Source of the DNA: Pseudomonadota bacterium
Lineage (GTDB): Bacteria > Pseudomonadota > Gammaproteobacteria > Acidiferrobacterales > Sulfurifustaceae
Assembly (NCBI GenBank): GCA_020354085.1
Contig: CP070641.1
Coordinates: 332,444-340,568, forward strand
DNA length: 8,125 nt
Reading direction: 5' to 3'
Shown here: positions 1 to 6,285 of the stretch, piece after piece
How positions within the stretch are numbered: the stretch's first letter is position 1
How the letters are laid out: every line of letters starts with the position of its first letter
Notes under the pieces: model-generated
What the model was told of the DNA's origin: nothing
The model's database searches: none
What the model saw: the letters and a program-made list of their open reading frames with translations, nothing else
Made by a program: the position numbers and the translations under genes

Positions 1-198
1 ATCGTTGCCATGATGGTGCTGGTGTCGGCCTTGAGCGCCAGCATCCTGCCGCCGACGGAGCTGCTGGTACTGGTGCTGGTGGTGGTCGCCGTGTGCGTGC
101 TGGTCCTGTGGCAGCGTTTTGTACGCTGGCACTCGCGCCTGCAGATCGCGCTCAAGGAATCCTCAACCCGCCAAAAGCAGGAGGCGCAGAAGGAATGA
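1..198 (+). CDS. C-terminal fragment of a membrane protein, possibly a cation:proton antiporter (partial at left edge)
   Basis: The frame is open from base 1 to a TGA at 196-198, so this is probably the 65-residue tail of a gene starting outside the window rather than a 62-residue protein starting at base 10. One strongly hydrophobic segment (about residues 18-37, rich in L and V) is preceded by a short loop with PPTE. It is followed by a basic, soluble tail with the motif FVRWHSRLQIALKE and a charged Q/K/E-rich end. That arrangement, a last transmembrane helix followed by a W-x-FVR-hydrophilic-LQIAL helix, resembles from memory the C-terminus of some proteobacterial CPA2-type cation:proton antiporters, but the fragment is too short to prove this. 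It lies upstream of and in the same direction as xseB, with a 145-base gap. The open frame and the membrane helix are seen directly; the family is a guess. Confidence 0.55.
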   Translation: MVAMMVLVSALSASILPPTELLVLVLVVVAVCVLVLWQRFVRWHSRLQIALKESSTRQKQEAQKE

Positions 199-209
199 CA
201 GGCCCTGTC
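197..209. repeat. Short dyad at the end of the membrane-protein gene
   Basis: GACAGG and CCTGTC arms flank a single central C, straddling the TGA stop of the upstream gene. As RNA it can form only a 5-bp stem with a 3-base loop and has no T-run after it, so it is a poor terminator. It could equally be a chance palindrome. Confidence 0.2.
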
Positions 210-279
210 GCCCACCAAACGCGTATATATAAGGTATGGGTTGGCGGCACGGCGGCCGCGTGCGGTAAAAGCCGACAAA

Positions 280-309
280 TTGACGGCTACGCGGACGCTG
301 CGCTAGCTT
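280..309 (+). promoter_or_regulatory. Possible sigma-70 promoter for xseB-ispA-dxs
   Basis: TTGACG at 280-285 matches the -35 consensus at five of six positions, and TAGCTT at 304-309 is a weak -10 (three of six) at 18-base spacing. The xseB GTG lies 34 bases further on. A second candidate -10, TATAAG at 228-233 inside an AT-rich TATATATAAGG stretch, has no convincing -35. The 145-base gap 199-343 otherwise shows no gene. It is the natural place for the operon promoter, but neither hexamer pair is strong. Confidence 0.3.
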
Positions 310-334
310 ACCAACCTCGCAGCAATCAACTTGT

Positions 335-338
335 GGAG
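335..338 (+). promoter_or_regulatory. Ribosome binding site of xseB
   Basis: GGAG lies five bases before the GTG at 344. It supports this GTG as the xseB start. Confidence 0.6.
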
Positions 339-343
339 ACCGA

Positions 344-592
344 GTGGCCAAGAAATCCAGTAGTTTGCCCGACTTCGAAGCGGCGCTCGCCGAACTCGAA
401 AAGATCGTTGAGAAGATGGAGGCCGGCGACCAGAGCCTGGAAGAGGCGCTCAAGTCCTTCCAGCGCGGCATCGAACTCACCCGCACCTGCCAGCAGGGCC
501 TGAAAGAGGCCGAGCAGCGCGTGGAAAAACTCGTGCAGGACGGCAAGGACTTCAAGGTTGAGCCCATGGATCTCGAGGACACGGAGGACTGA
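344..592 (+). CDS. xseB: Exodeoxyribonuclease VII small subunit XseB
   Basis: XseB is the small subunit of exonuclease VII. It associates in several copies with XseA to degrade single-stranded DNA from both ends in the cytoplasm. The 82-residue protein has the usual family length (E. coli about 80). It carries the typical two-helix core: FEAALAELEKIVEKMEAGD at about residues 11-29, SLEEALKSFQRGIEL at 31-45, then a glutamine- and glutamate-rich helix containing EAEQRVEKL, and an acidic disordered tail. The start is GTG at 344, giving MAKKSSSLPDF, with GGAG five bases upstream. It is first in the tight xseB-ispA-dxs cluster, an arrangement common in proteobacteria. xseA is not in the window. 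Nothing in the protein is odd. Confidence 0.96.
   Translation: MAKKSSSLPDFEAALAELEKIVEKMEAGDQSLEEALKSFQRGIELTRTCQQGLKEAEQRVEKLVQDGKDFKVEPMDLEDTED
583..587 (+). promoter_or_regulatory. Shine-Dalgarno-like GGAGG ahead of ispA
   Basis: GGAGG lies inside the last codons of xseB, 12 bases before the GTG at 600. The spacing is long but usable. It is the best ribosome-binding sequence near any possible ispA start and favours the GTG at 600 over the TTG at 675. Confidence 0.4.
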
Positions 593-599
593 GTACCCG

Positions 600-1568
600 G
601 TGACGCGCACCCATGGTGCGCGCACGGTCCTTGCCGCTAAACTTGCGCCCCCGCACGAAACCAGAGCCGGCGCCTTGTCTGCCTTTTCCGACACCCTACA
701 GCACTACCGCGACCGGTGTGCGCGCGCACTCGACGTGCGGCTCCCCGCCGCCGACGCCGTACCCCAACGCCTGCACGAGGCAATGCGCTATGCCACGCTC
801 GACGGCGGCAAGCGGGTGCGCGCCTGTCTTGTGTACGCCACCGGCGAAGCCCTCGGTGTCAGACTCGATCTGCTGGATGCGCCGGCGAGCGCGATCGAAC
901 TAATTCACGCCTATTCGCTGGTACACGATGACCTGCCGTGCATGGACAATGATGACTTGCGGCGCGGCAAGCCGACCTGCCATCGCGCTTATGACGAAGC
1001 GACCGCGCTGCTCGTGGGCGATGCGCTGCAGACACTCGCCTTCGAATTGCTCGCCAACGATCCGACCTTTGCTGTTTCCGCCGAGCAGCGCGTGAAAGCA
1101 GTTGCCGCCTTGGCCGCAGCCGCGGGTGCGAGCGGCATGGCCGGCGGCCAGGCTATCGACCTCGCGGCGGTGGGCCGGCAGATCACGATCGAAAACCTTC
1201 AGGACATGCATGCGCGCAAGACGGGTGCGCTCATTCGCGCCGCGGTGATGCTCGGCGCCCTCGCCTGCGAGCGGGCCACAGCCAAACAGATTGCGGCGCT
1301 CGACGGGTATGGACGTGCCATCGGACTCGCCTTTCAGATCGTCGACGATATCCTTGATGTGGAAGGCGATACCGCCTCGTTGGGCAAGACCGCCGGGGCC
1401 GACAAGGCTCGGGGGAAACCCACTTATCCAGCGGTTCTCGGACTTGAGCAGGCCAAAGAGCGGGCCAGCGAGCTGCACGCCGAAGCCCTCGCCAGTCTCC
1501 GGCCCTTGGGGGATAATGGCGCCTTCCTGGCAGGGATGGCCGGTTTCATCATCGAACGCACCCAATAA
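600..1568 (+). CDS. ispA: Farnesyl diphosphate synthase (short-chain trans-polyprenyl synthase) IspA
   Basis: IspA condenses dimethylallyl/geranyl diphosphate with isopentenyl diphosphate to make farnesyl diphosphate, the precursor of quinone tails and undecaprenyl carriers. Numbered from GTG 600, the protein shows [15 protein letters not shown] (isopentenyl-diphosphate-binding GGKR) and the first Asp-rich motif DDLPCMDND beginning at Asp110. This has the DDxxxxD spacing of bacterial FPP synthases, preceded by HAYSLVH. Further on are the [13 protein letters not shown] segment and the second Asp-rich motif DDILD at 249-253. Start choice is uncertain. GTG 600 has GGAGG 12 bases upstream and gives 322 residues. 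TTG 675 gives 297 residues, very close to E. coli IspA (299), and would begin [14 protein letters not shown] 558 lies inside xseB. The 25 residues between 600 and 675 do not look like family sequence. dxs follows after only five bases. Confidence 0.95.
   Translation: MTRTHGARTVLAAKLAPPHETRAGALSAFSDTLQHYRDRCARALDVRLPAADAVPQRLHEAMRYATLDGGKRVRACLVYATGEALGVRLDLLDAPASAIELIHAYSLVHDDLPCMDNDDLRRGKPTCHRAYDEATALLVGDALQTLAFELLANDPTFAVSAEQRVKAVAALAAAAGASGMAGGQAIDLAAVGRQITIENLQDMHARKTGALIRAAVMLGALACERATAKQIAALDGYGRAIGLAFQIVDDILDVEGDTASLGKTAGADKARGKPTYPAVLGLEQAKERASELHAEALASLRPLGDNGAFLAGMAGFIIERTQ
604..622. repeat. GC-rich hairpin between xseB and ispA body
   Basis: CGCGCACC and GGTGCGCG form an eight-base-pair perfect stem around the three-base loop CAT, starting 11 bases after the xseB stop. 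No T-run follows, so it is not a standard terminator. It overlaps the first codons after GTG 600, where it would hinder initiation. If ispA starts at TTG 675, it lies in an untranslated spacer. A local role in xseB/ispA expression ratio is possible but inferred. Confidence 0.4.
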
Positions 1569-1573
1569 TTGCC

Positions 1574-3460
1574 GTGGACGACCCAACCCAACCGCCGATT
1601 CTGCCGGGCCTCGATTCACCGGCCGATCTGCGCAAGCTGGCGGTCGAAGACCTGCCCCAGCTCGCCGGCGAGATCCGCGAATACTTAATAGATACGGTCT
1701 CCAAGACCGGTGGCCACCTGTCGTCCAGCCTGGGTGTGGTTGAGCTGACGCTGGCCCTGCACTATGTCTACGACACGCCCAATGACCGCCTGGTCTGGGA
1801 CGTTGGCCACCAGACTTACCCGCACAAGATCATTACCGGCCGGCGCGACCGCATGCCGAGCCTGCGACAGCGCGGCGGCATCTCCGGATTCGCGCGCCGC
1901 GACGAGAGCGAATACGACACCTTCGGCGCCGGACATTCGAGCACATCGATCAGCGCCGCGCTCGGCATGGCCGTGGCCGCCGCCCGTACCGGCGTCAACC
2001 GCAAGGTCGTCGCCATCATCGGCGACGGGGCACTGTCTGCGGGCATGGCGTTTGAGGCACTCAACAACGCCGGCGATACACATGCCGACATATTGGTGAT
2101 TCTGAACGACAACGATATGTCAATCTCGCCCAATGTGGGTGCGATGTCCAACTATCTGGCGCGCGTGCTCTCGGGCAAGGTGTTCACCAGCGTGCGCGAG
2201 GGCTCGAAGACCGTGCTCTCGACGATGCCGCCGGTGTGGGAGTTTGCCAAACGCTGGGAGGAGCACGTCAAGGGCATGGTCATGCCCTCGACCCTGTTCG
2301 AGGAGCTCGGCTTCCAGTATTTCGGTCCCATTGACGGCCACGATCTGCCGACGCTGGTTCAAACGCTGCGCAACCTGCGCCGCCAAAAAGGTCCGCGCTT
2401 TCTGCACGTGGCGACGCGCAAAGGCAAGGGTTACGAGCCGGCCGAAGGCGATCCATGCGTCTATCACGGCGTAACGCCGTTCGACCCCACGACCGGAAAG
2501 ATGGAGAAGAAGCCAAGCGGCAAGACCTACACGCAGGTCTTCGGCCAGTGGTTGTGCGATATGGCGGCGCGCGATGTGCGCCTGGTCGGCATCACGCCCG
2601 CGATGCGCGAAGGCTCGGGGATGGTCGAGTTCTCGCAGCGCTTCAAGGAACGCTATTTCGACGTCGGCATTGCCGAACAACACGCCGTGACTTTCGCAGG
2701 TGGGCTCGCCTGCGACGGCATGAAACCGGTGGTGGCGATCTATTCGACCTTTTTGCAGCGCGCCTACGATCAGCTGATTCATGACGTGTGCCTGCAGAAC
2801 CTGCCGGTGCTGTTCGCCATCGACCGCGCCGGTATTGTCGGCGCCGACGGTGCCACACACGGTGGCATCTTTGACCTGAGTTTTATGCGCTGTCTGCCCA
2901 ATATCGTGGTCATGGCACCGTCTGATGAGAACGAGTGCCGCCAGATGCTCTGTACCGGTTTTCAACTGAACGGTCCCGCCGCGGTGCGCTATCCGCGCGG
3001 CAGCGGCCCGGGCGTGGCGGTTCAAGAAGACATGCAGGCATTGCCCATTGGCAAGGCCGAAGTGCGCGCGCACGGCAAGAACGTCGCGCTGCTCGCCTTC
3101 GGCACGATGCTCGCGCCCGCGCTCGAAGCCGGCGCGGCCTACGGGGCGACGGTCGTCAACATGCGCTTCGTCAAACCGCTCGATCAAGAGCTGGTGATAG
3201 AACTCGCACGGACCCATGGTCTCCTGGTCACCATTGAAGAAAACACCGTCGCCGGCGGCGCCGGCGCCGCGGTCAACGAGTGCCTGGCGGCCGCCGGCAT
3301 GACCACACCGGTGGTGAACCTCGGTCTGCCGGACGAATTCCCCGAGCACGGGGATAGCCGTCAAATCCTAGCGGAATATGGCTTGGACGCCGCCGGCATC
3401 CGGCGTACGATCCTTCGGTACTTACCGCAGGCCGCCTCGGTACGCGCCGACTCGCGATAA
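1574..3460 (+). CDS. dxs: 1-deoxy-D-xylulose-5-phosphate synthase Dxs
   Basis: Dxs is the thiamine-diphosphate enzyme that joins pyruvate and glyceraldehyde 3-phosphate, with loss of CO2, to give 1-deoxy-D-xylulose 5-phosphate. This is the entry to the MEP pathway and also feeds thiamine and pyridoxal synthesis. The 628 residues align along the full E. coli protein (620). His48 lies in GGHLSS, and the ThDP/Mg motif runs from GDG at 150-152 to [10 protein letters not shown]. The pyrimidine domain has [13 protein letters not shown] with the catalytic Glu368, and FLQRAYDQ and RAGIVGADG follow. The C-terminal transketolase domain contains MRFVKPLD and [15 protein letters not shown]. The start is GTG at 1574, five bases after the ispA stop, with no clear Shine-Dalgarno sequence, so translation is probably coupled to ispA. 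Both genes serve isoprenoid synthesis. All key residues are present. Confidence 0.98.
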   Translation: MDDPTQPPILPGLDSPADLRKLAVEDLPQLAGEIREYLIDTVSKTGGHLSSSLGVVELTLALHYVYDTPNDRLVWDVGHQTYPHKIITGRRDRMPSLRQRGGISGFARRDESEYDTFGAGHSSTSISAALGMAVAAARTGVNRKVVAIIGDGALSAGMAFEALNNAGDTHADILVILNDNDMSISPNVGAMSNYLARVLSGKVFTSVREGSKTVLSTMPPVWEFAKRWEEHVKGMVMPSTLFEELGFQYFGPIDGHDLPTLVQTLRNLRRQKGPRFLHVATRKGKGYEPAEGDPCVYHGVTPFDPTTGKMEKKPSGKTYTQVFGQWLCDMAARDVRLVGITPAMREGSGMVEFSQRFKERYFDVGIAEQHAVTFAGGLACDGMKPVVAIYSTFLQRAYDQLIHDVCLQNLPVLFAIDRAGIVGADGATHGGIFDLSFMRCLPNIVVMAPSDENECRQMLCTGFQLNGPAAVRYPRGSGPGVAVQEDMQALPIGKAEVRAHGKNVALLAFGTMLAPALEAGAAYGATVVNMRFVKPLDQELVIELARTHGLLVTIEENTVAGGAGAAVNECLAAAGMTTPVVNLGLPDEFPEHGDSRQILAEYGLDAAGIRRTILRYLPQAASVRADSR

Positions 3461-3477
3461 GCTTGATCAATTCAGTC

Positions 3478-3492
3478 AACTTTAATAAGGTT
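3478..3492. promoter_or_regulatory. AT-rich imperfect palindrome upstream of folE2
   Basis: AACTTTAATAAGGTT is a 15-base dyad with seven-base arms and one mismatched pair (T/G, a wobble in RNA). It sits in an unusually AT-rich patch (about 3463-3492, also holding the palindrome TTGATCAA) within GC-rich DNA. TTTAAT at 3481-3486 resembles a -10 box (five of six), but TTGATC at 3463 is only 12 bases away, so no proper promoter can be drawn. It might be an operator or promoter element for folE2. It does not match the Zur consensus I remember. Confidence 0.28.
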
Positions 3493-3494
3493 GC

Positions 3495-3512
3495 GGCCTG
3501 ACAAACCAGGCC
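3495..3512 (+). other. GC hairpin in the dxs-folE2 spacer
   Basis: GGCCTG and CAGGCC pair perfectly in a six-base-pair stem with loop ACAAAC, between the dxs stop and the folE2 ATG, ending 15 bases before the ATG. No U-run follows, so it is at most a weak terminator or attenuator. It could also protect a processed mRNA end or limit ribosome access to folE2. Confidence 0.4.
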
Positions 3513-3527
3513 CCAGAGATAGTCGTC

Positions 3528-4361
3528 ATGCAAGTCACGAAGTCCAAGACCCAACCCGCCCCTATCACCGATATCGCGGACGTTCAGGCGACGCCGGACA
3601 CGCGGCGCTTGCCGATCGACAAGGTCGGCATCAAGGACATCCGCCACCCGGTGGTGGTCAAGGACCGCTCGCAGGGCGTGCAGCACACCATCGCCAACTT
3701 CAACATGTACGTGGAGCTGCCGCACAACTTCAAGGGTACGCACATGTCGCGCTTCGTCGAGATCCTCAACGCGCACGACATGGAGATCTCGGTCGAGTCG
3801 TTCCGCGACATCCTGGCAGAGATGGCCGAGCGCCTGGAAGCCGAGACCGGCCATATCGAGATGGCCTTCCCATACTTTATTAATAAGGCGGCGCCGGTAT
3901 CGGGCGTGAAGGCGATGATGGACTACCAGGTCACGTTCCTGGGCGAGATCAAAAAGGGTCGCTACACCATGACAATCCGGGTTGTGGTGCCCGTGACGAG
4001 CCTTTGCCCCTGCTCGAAGGAAATCTCCGAACGTGGCGCGCACAATCAGCGCTCGCACGTGACACTCACCGTGCGCACCAACACGTTCGTGTGGGTAGAG
4101 GACTTGATCGATCTGGTGGAAGATCAGGCGAGCTGCGAGCTGTTCGGCCTGCTCAAGCGCCCGGACGAGAAGCACGTCACCGAGCGCGCTTATGACAATC
4201 CCAAGTTCGTCGAGGACATGGTGCGCGACGTGGCGGCGCAGCTAAATAAGGACGATCGCATTGACGCCTTCGTGGTGGAATCCGAAAACTTCGAATCGAT
4301 CCACAACCACTCGGCCTACGCCATGATCAAAAAGGACAAGGCCGTCGGTCCGCGCGCCTGA
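3528..4361 (+). CDS. folE2: GTP cyclohydrolase IB FolE2 (GTP cyclohydrolase I type 2)
   Basis: FolE2 converts GTP to 7,8-dihydroneopterin triphosphate, the first step of tetrahydrofolate (and queuosine) synthesis. Unlike FolE it can work with metals other than zinc. The 277-residue length is typical. Motifs in order: [21 protein letters not shown] (residues 50-70), [15 protein letters not shown]-like AETGHIEM, and [12 protein letters not shown] with Cys160. GAHNQRSH (His172), Glu229 and [11 protein letters not shown] (Glu256, His259) follow. From memory of the Neisseria enzyme (Cys147, His159, Glu216, Glu243, His246), all five residues are present at a constant offset of 13. The start at ATG 3528 has only a weak ribosome site (AGAG). 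It lies 67 bases after dxs, in the same direction, and ends six bases from the convergent protease gene. No folE is visible here. Confidence 0.97.
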   Translation: MQVTKSKTQPAPITDIADVQATPDTRRLPIDKVGIKDIRHPVVVKDRSQGVQHTIANFNMYVELPHNFKGTHMSRFVEILNAHDMEISVESFRDILAEMAERLEAETGHIEMAFPYFINKAAPVSGVKAMMDYQVTFLGEIKKGRYTMTIRVVVPVTSLCPCSKEISERGAHNQRSHVTLTVRTNTFVWVEDLIDLVEDQASCELFGLLKRPDEKHVTERAYDNPKFVEDMVRDVAAQLNKDDRIDAFVVESENFESIHNHSAYAMIKKDKAVGPRA

Positions 4362-4367
4362 GATCGA

Positions 4368-5009
4368 CTAAAACCGCTGTTCCAGCTCCATGCGGTTGCC
4401 GTCGCGCTTGATGTCGAGCCGACCCAGGAACGACATCCCCAGAAGCACCTCGGTAGGAAACCGTCCTTCAATCACCGCTGCGTCGACCCCGTGCAGCGTA
4501 ATCTCGCCGATCTGTACCTTGGTGAGCTTTACATTGTAGGTCTGGACAATACCGCTCGCGGTATTGGCGAGCCCCGACCGACCCAGGCGCTTATAGTCGA
4601 GACCAATCCGTTGCGCCGTCGCGCTATTCATCGCAATGTTGGTTGCGCCGGTGTCGACAAGAAACCGTACCGACACGTCGTTGATCAAGCCCTCGGCATG
4701 AAAATGCCCGTTCGGTTCGGCGTACAGCACCGCGCTCCCGCGTGCCGCCGATGAAAATCCCGCCAGCACCACGCCGAGGCGCAGCACCTCGCGCTTGCCG
4801 TCAATCTCCACTTCGGCGGTCTCTTCGCGCGTATCGGTGGCGAGCAATCGAACCCCTTCGGGTGTGGTCTCGCCGGCCTTGACCACGCGCCGTGTGCCGT
4901 CGATGAGGATGATCGCCTTGTCTTGAAAAAGGGCGTGCAGCTTTACGCCTTCCGACGCAAACGCCACATCGCATAGCGCAAGTAGCATGGCCGCGCTCAA
5001 CGCCTTCAA
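4368..5009 (-). CDS. Exported retropepsin-like (clan AA) aspartic protease
   Basis: This resembles the small proteobacterial clan AA proteases with a single retroviral-type domain (TIGR02281-like), which probably act as dimers outside the cytoplasm. The substrate is unknown. Numbered from TTG 5009 (213 residues), there is a signal peptide KALSAAMLLALCDVAFA. A small N-terminal beta domain follows (LHALFQDKAIILIDGTRRVV... GVRLL... EIDGKREVLRLG). The protease domain has FLVDTGATNIAM with catalytic Asp119, then TYNVKL, a V..GEITL strand and VLLGMSFLGRLDI, the usual flap and LLGMSFL closing motif. The start is unsure. ATG 5063 would give MSFIEWILVRHDG before the signal segment and overlap the divergent gene by 11 bases. 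ATG 4988 is also possible. No start has a good ribosome site. The C-terminus faces folE2 across six bases. Confidence 0.88.
   Translation of the reverse strand: MKALSAAMLLALCDVAFASEGVKLHALFQDKAIILIDGTRRVVKAGETTPEGVRLLATDTREETAEVEIDGKREVLRLGVVLAGFSSAARGSAVLYAEPNGHFHAEGLINDVSVRFLVDTGATNIAMNSATAQRIGLDYKRLGRSGLANTASGIVQTYNVKLTKVQIGEITLHGVDAAVIEGRFPTEVLLGMSFLGRLDIKRDGNRMELEQRF
4547..4566. repeat. Nine-base perfect inverted repeat inside the protease gene
   Basis: CAATACCGC and GCGGTATTG flank the two bases TC, forming a 20-base near-perfect palindrome within codons for NTASGIV of the aspartic protease. It is more AT-containing than its surroundings and much longer than the other short dyads nearby. 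It may be a DNA-binding site or chance. Confidence 0.4.
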
Positions 5010-5052
5010 GGGGAAATAACGCTTCCCGTCGTGTCGTACTAAAATCCACTCA

Positions 5053-5817
5053 ATGAAAGACATCTTGATTTTCCGCCACGCTGCGCACGAAGACCCTGGT
5101 TCCTTCGCGGACTTTGCCGCACAACACAGACTTTCCACGCGTCTCGTTCGCATCGATGAAGGTGAGCCCGTCCCGGAAAGCATAGACGACACGCCGGCGC
5201 TCGTCTTTATGGGTGGGCCGATGAGTGTGAATGATCCCCTGCCATGGATTCCAAGGGCACTTAATCTAATTCGTGAAGCCTATGCGCTAAATCGTCCCAT
5301 TCTCGGTCATTGCTTGGGAGGGCAATTAATCAGCAAAGCCCTCGGCGGCGTGGTCACGCGCAATCCGGTGAAGGAGATTGGCTGGCTACCGGTGACGCGT
5401 GTCGATGGGCCGTTCACCCAGGACTGGCTTGGTGACCTGCCGGACGCGTTCAACGTTTTTCACTGGCACGGGGAGACATTCACTATCCCGGACGGTGCAA
5501 CCCGCATCCTCTCCTCGCGCGACTGTCCCAACCAGGCCTTCGTGATCGGCAACACGCTCGCCATGCAATGCCATGTCGAGATGACCGCCGACATGGTGCG
5601 CCTATGGGCGCGCACCGGCGCTGCGGAGATTGCCGCCGCCCGCGCCATGCCGAAGGCGCAGACGGGGCATCCCTGCCCCGCGCCCCTCGCCTCGATCCCA
5701 TCGCCGACCGTGCAGGACGAAGCGGCGATGACACAGGATTTGGACAATCGCGTCGCGCGCCTCACGCCGATCGCCCATCGCCTATATCGGCGCTGGCTCC
5801 AAGGTCTCGACCGCTAG
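5053..5817 (+). CDS. Stand-alone class I glutamine amidotransferase (GMP synthase-like GATase)
   Basis: The protein is a single type 1 glutamine amidotransferase domain, which hydrolyses glutamine through a Cys-His-Glu triad. The acceptor is unknown. The 254 residues begin MKDILIFRHAAHEDPGSF, the common start of stand-alone GMP-synthase-like GATases. VFMGGPMSVND forms the oxyanion-side loop, and the nucleophile is Cys87 in LGHCLGGQL. FHWHGETF follows at about residue 136, and MQCHVEM supplies His174 and Glu176. After the domain is a 75-residue A/P-rich tail ending HRLYRRWL. It has no ATP-pyrophosphatase domain, so it is not a full GuaA. The ATG at 5053 has no clear ribosome site. It is divergent from the protease and convergent, with seven bases between stops, with the cytochrome gene. 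A role in degrading a gamma-glutamyl compound or in detoxification is possible but not shown. Confidence 0.9.
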   Translation: MKDILIFRHAAHEDPGSFADFAAQHRLSTRLVRIDEGEPVPESIDDTPALVFMGGPMSVNDPLPWIPRALNLIREAYALNRPILGHCLGGQLISKALGGVVTRNPVKEIGWLPVTRVDGPFTQDWLGDLPDAFNVFHWHGETFTIPDGATRILSSRDCPNQAFVIGNTLAMQCHVEMTADMVRLWARTGAAEIAAARAMPKAQTGHPCPAPLASIPSPTVQDEAAMTQDLDNRVARLTPIAHRLYRRWLQGLDR

Positions 5818-5824
5818 CCGATGG

Positions 5825-6217
5825 CTACTTGGCCTCGGATTTGAAGAGGTAATAACGCCCGTTCAGATAACGCACGACGTCATCGACCTCTTCGGTGGTC
5901 CAATTGAGCTTCAGATGATTCGACCAGTGGATCGCCCAACCGCGCAGGTCGTTGATCGACTTCGCGCGCCGTTTCTCGCGCACGTGCACAGTACTCTCGT
6001 GGCAACTCGTGCAGTGGTGCTCATAGAGCAACTGGCCGCGCACCGGTGGGGGCGCCGGCTCGCGCGCAGGAGGCGCTGATTTGGGTTTCGCTTCAGTCTT
6101 GGCGGCATCTCCGATGGCATCGGCGGCATCCTTGCTTGACGAAGGGGTCGCCGGCGCGGCGTGGCTGCCAACCGCATACATCAACAACAACATTACAGGC
6201 CATGCTCTCGACTTCAC
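5825..6217 (-). CDS. Small exported monohaem c-type cytochrome
   Basis: An electron-transfer protein of the periplasm is likely. From GTG 6217 (130 residues) there is a short basic start, a hydrophobic core VMLLLMYAV and a cleavage site SHA/AP after residue 20. A 40-residue A/P/K-rich flexible linker follows, then a haem domain with CTSCH (Cys69, Cys72, His73). The rest is helical: KSINDLRGWAIHWSNHLKLNW and EEVDDVVRYLNGRYYLF. From memory it resembles a small proteobacterial cytochrome family with SCH...VHxRxxRxxxSxxxL and YLNxxYYxF. No methionine occurs after the signal peptide, so the sixth ligand cannot be Met. His78, His97 and His101 are candidates. GTG 6217 was chosen over GTG 6289 because AAAGGAG lies eight bases upstream and it gives a normal signal peptide. 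It is the last gene of the hydrogenase string, 68 bases after the propeller gene. Confidence 0.87.
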   Translation of the reverse strand: MKSRAWPVMLLLMYAVGSHAAPATPSSSKDAADAIGDAAKTEAKPKSAPPAREPAPPPVRGQLLYEHHCTSCHESTVHVREKRRAKSINDLRGWAIHWSNHLKLNWTTEEVDDVVRYLNGRYYLFKSEAK

Positions 6218-6225
6218 GCGCTTTG

Positions 6226-6232
6226 CTCCTTT
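6226..6232 (-). promoter_or_regulatory. Strong ribosome binding site deciding the cytochrome start
   Basis: AAAGGAG on the minus strand lies eight bases before GTG 6217. It is the strongest Shine-Dalgarno match near any start in the window and argues against the longer reading from GTG 6289. Confidence 0.65.
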
Positions 6233-6285
6233 CCGTACCGTTCGCCCATTTACTACGTTCGCGGCCCTAGTCCGGCAACGGCCGA

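Noticed and set aside
243..265. GCACG/CGTGC dyad in the gap before xseB
   Set aside because: It has only five base pairs around a GC-rich loop, which is expected by chance in this composition.
93..503. A 136-codon plus-strand frame overlapping the first gene and xseB
   Set aside because: It overlaps XseB out of frame and is Arg/Pro/Ser-rich without structure. XseB is certain.
900..1619. A 239-codon minus-strand frame across ispA
   Set aside because: It is the mirror of ispA codons. It contains no motif, and ispA is clear on the other strand.
3245..3275. GC-only GGCGCCGGCGCC repeat stretch in dxs
   Set aside because: It encodes the conserved GGAGAA segment of Dxs and is explained by codon use.
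2120..3364. A 414-codon open frame on the minus strand across dxs
   Set aside because: It is fully antisense to an intact, full-length Dxs with all catalytic residues. Its product is rich in His, Arg and Ala, as expected from the mirror of GC-rich codons, and shows no domain.
3273..4175. A 300-codon minus-strand frame across the end of dxs and folE2
   Set aside because: It is antisense to two confident genes, has no recognisable motif and has a shadow-like composition.
4362..4367. Terminator between the convergent folE2 and protease genes
   Set aside because: Only six bases separate the stops, and I could find no stem with a T-run on either side.
5010..5192. Protease extended to ATG 5192
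   Set aside because: The extra residues are Cys/Ser/Arg-rich, lie antisense to the confident amidotransferase start and would bury the signal peptide in the interior.
5818..5824. Terminator between the convergent amidotransferase and cytochrome genes
   Set aside because: Only seven bases separate the stops, and no stem-loop with a T-run is visible on either strand.
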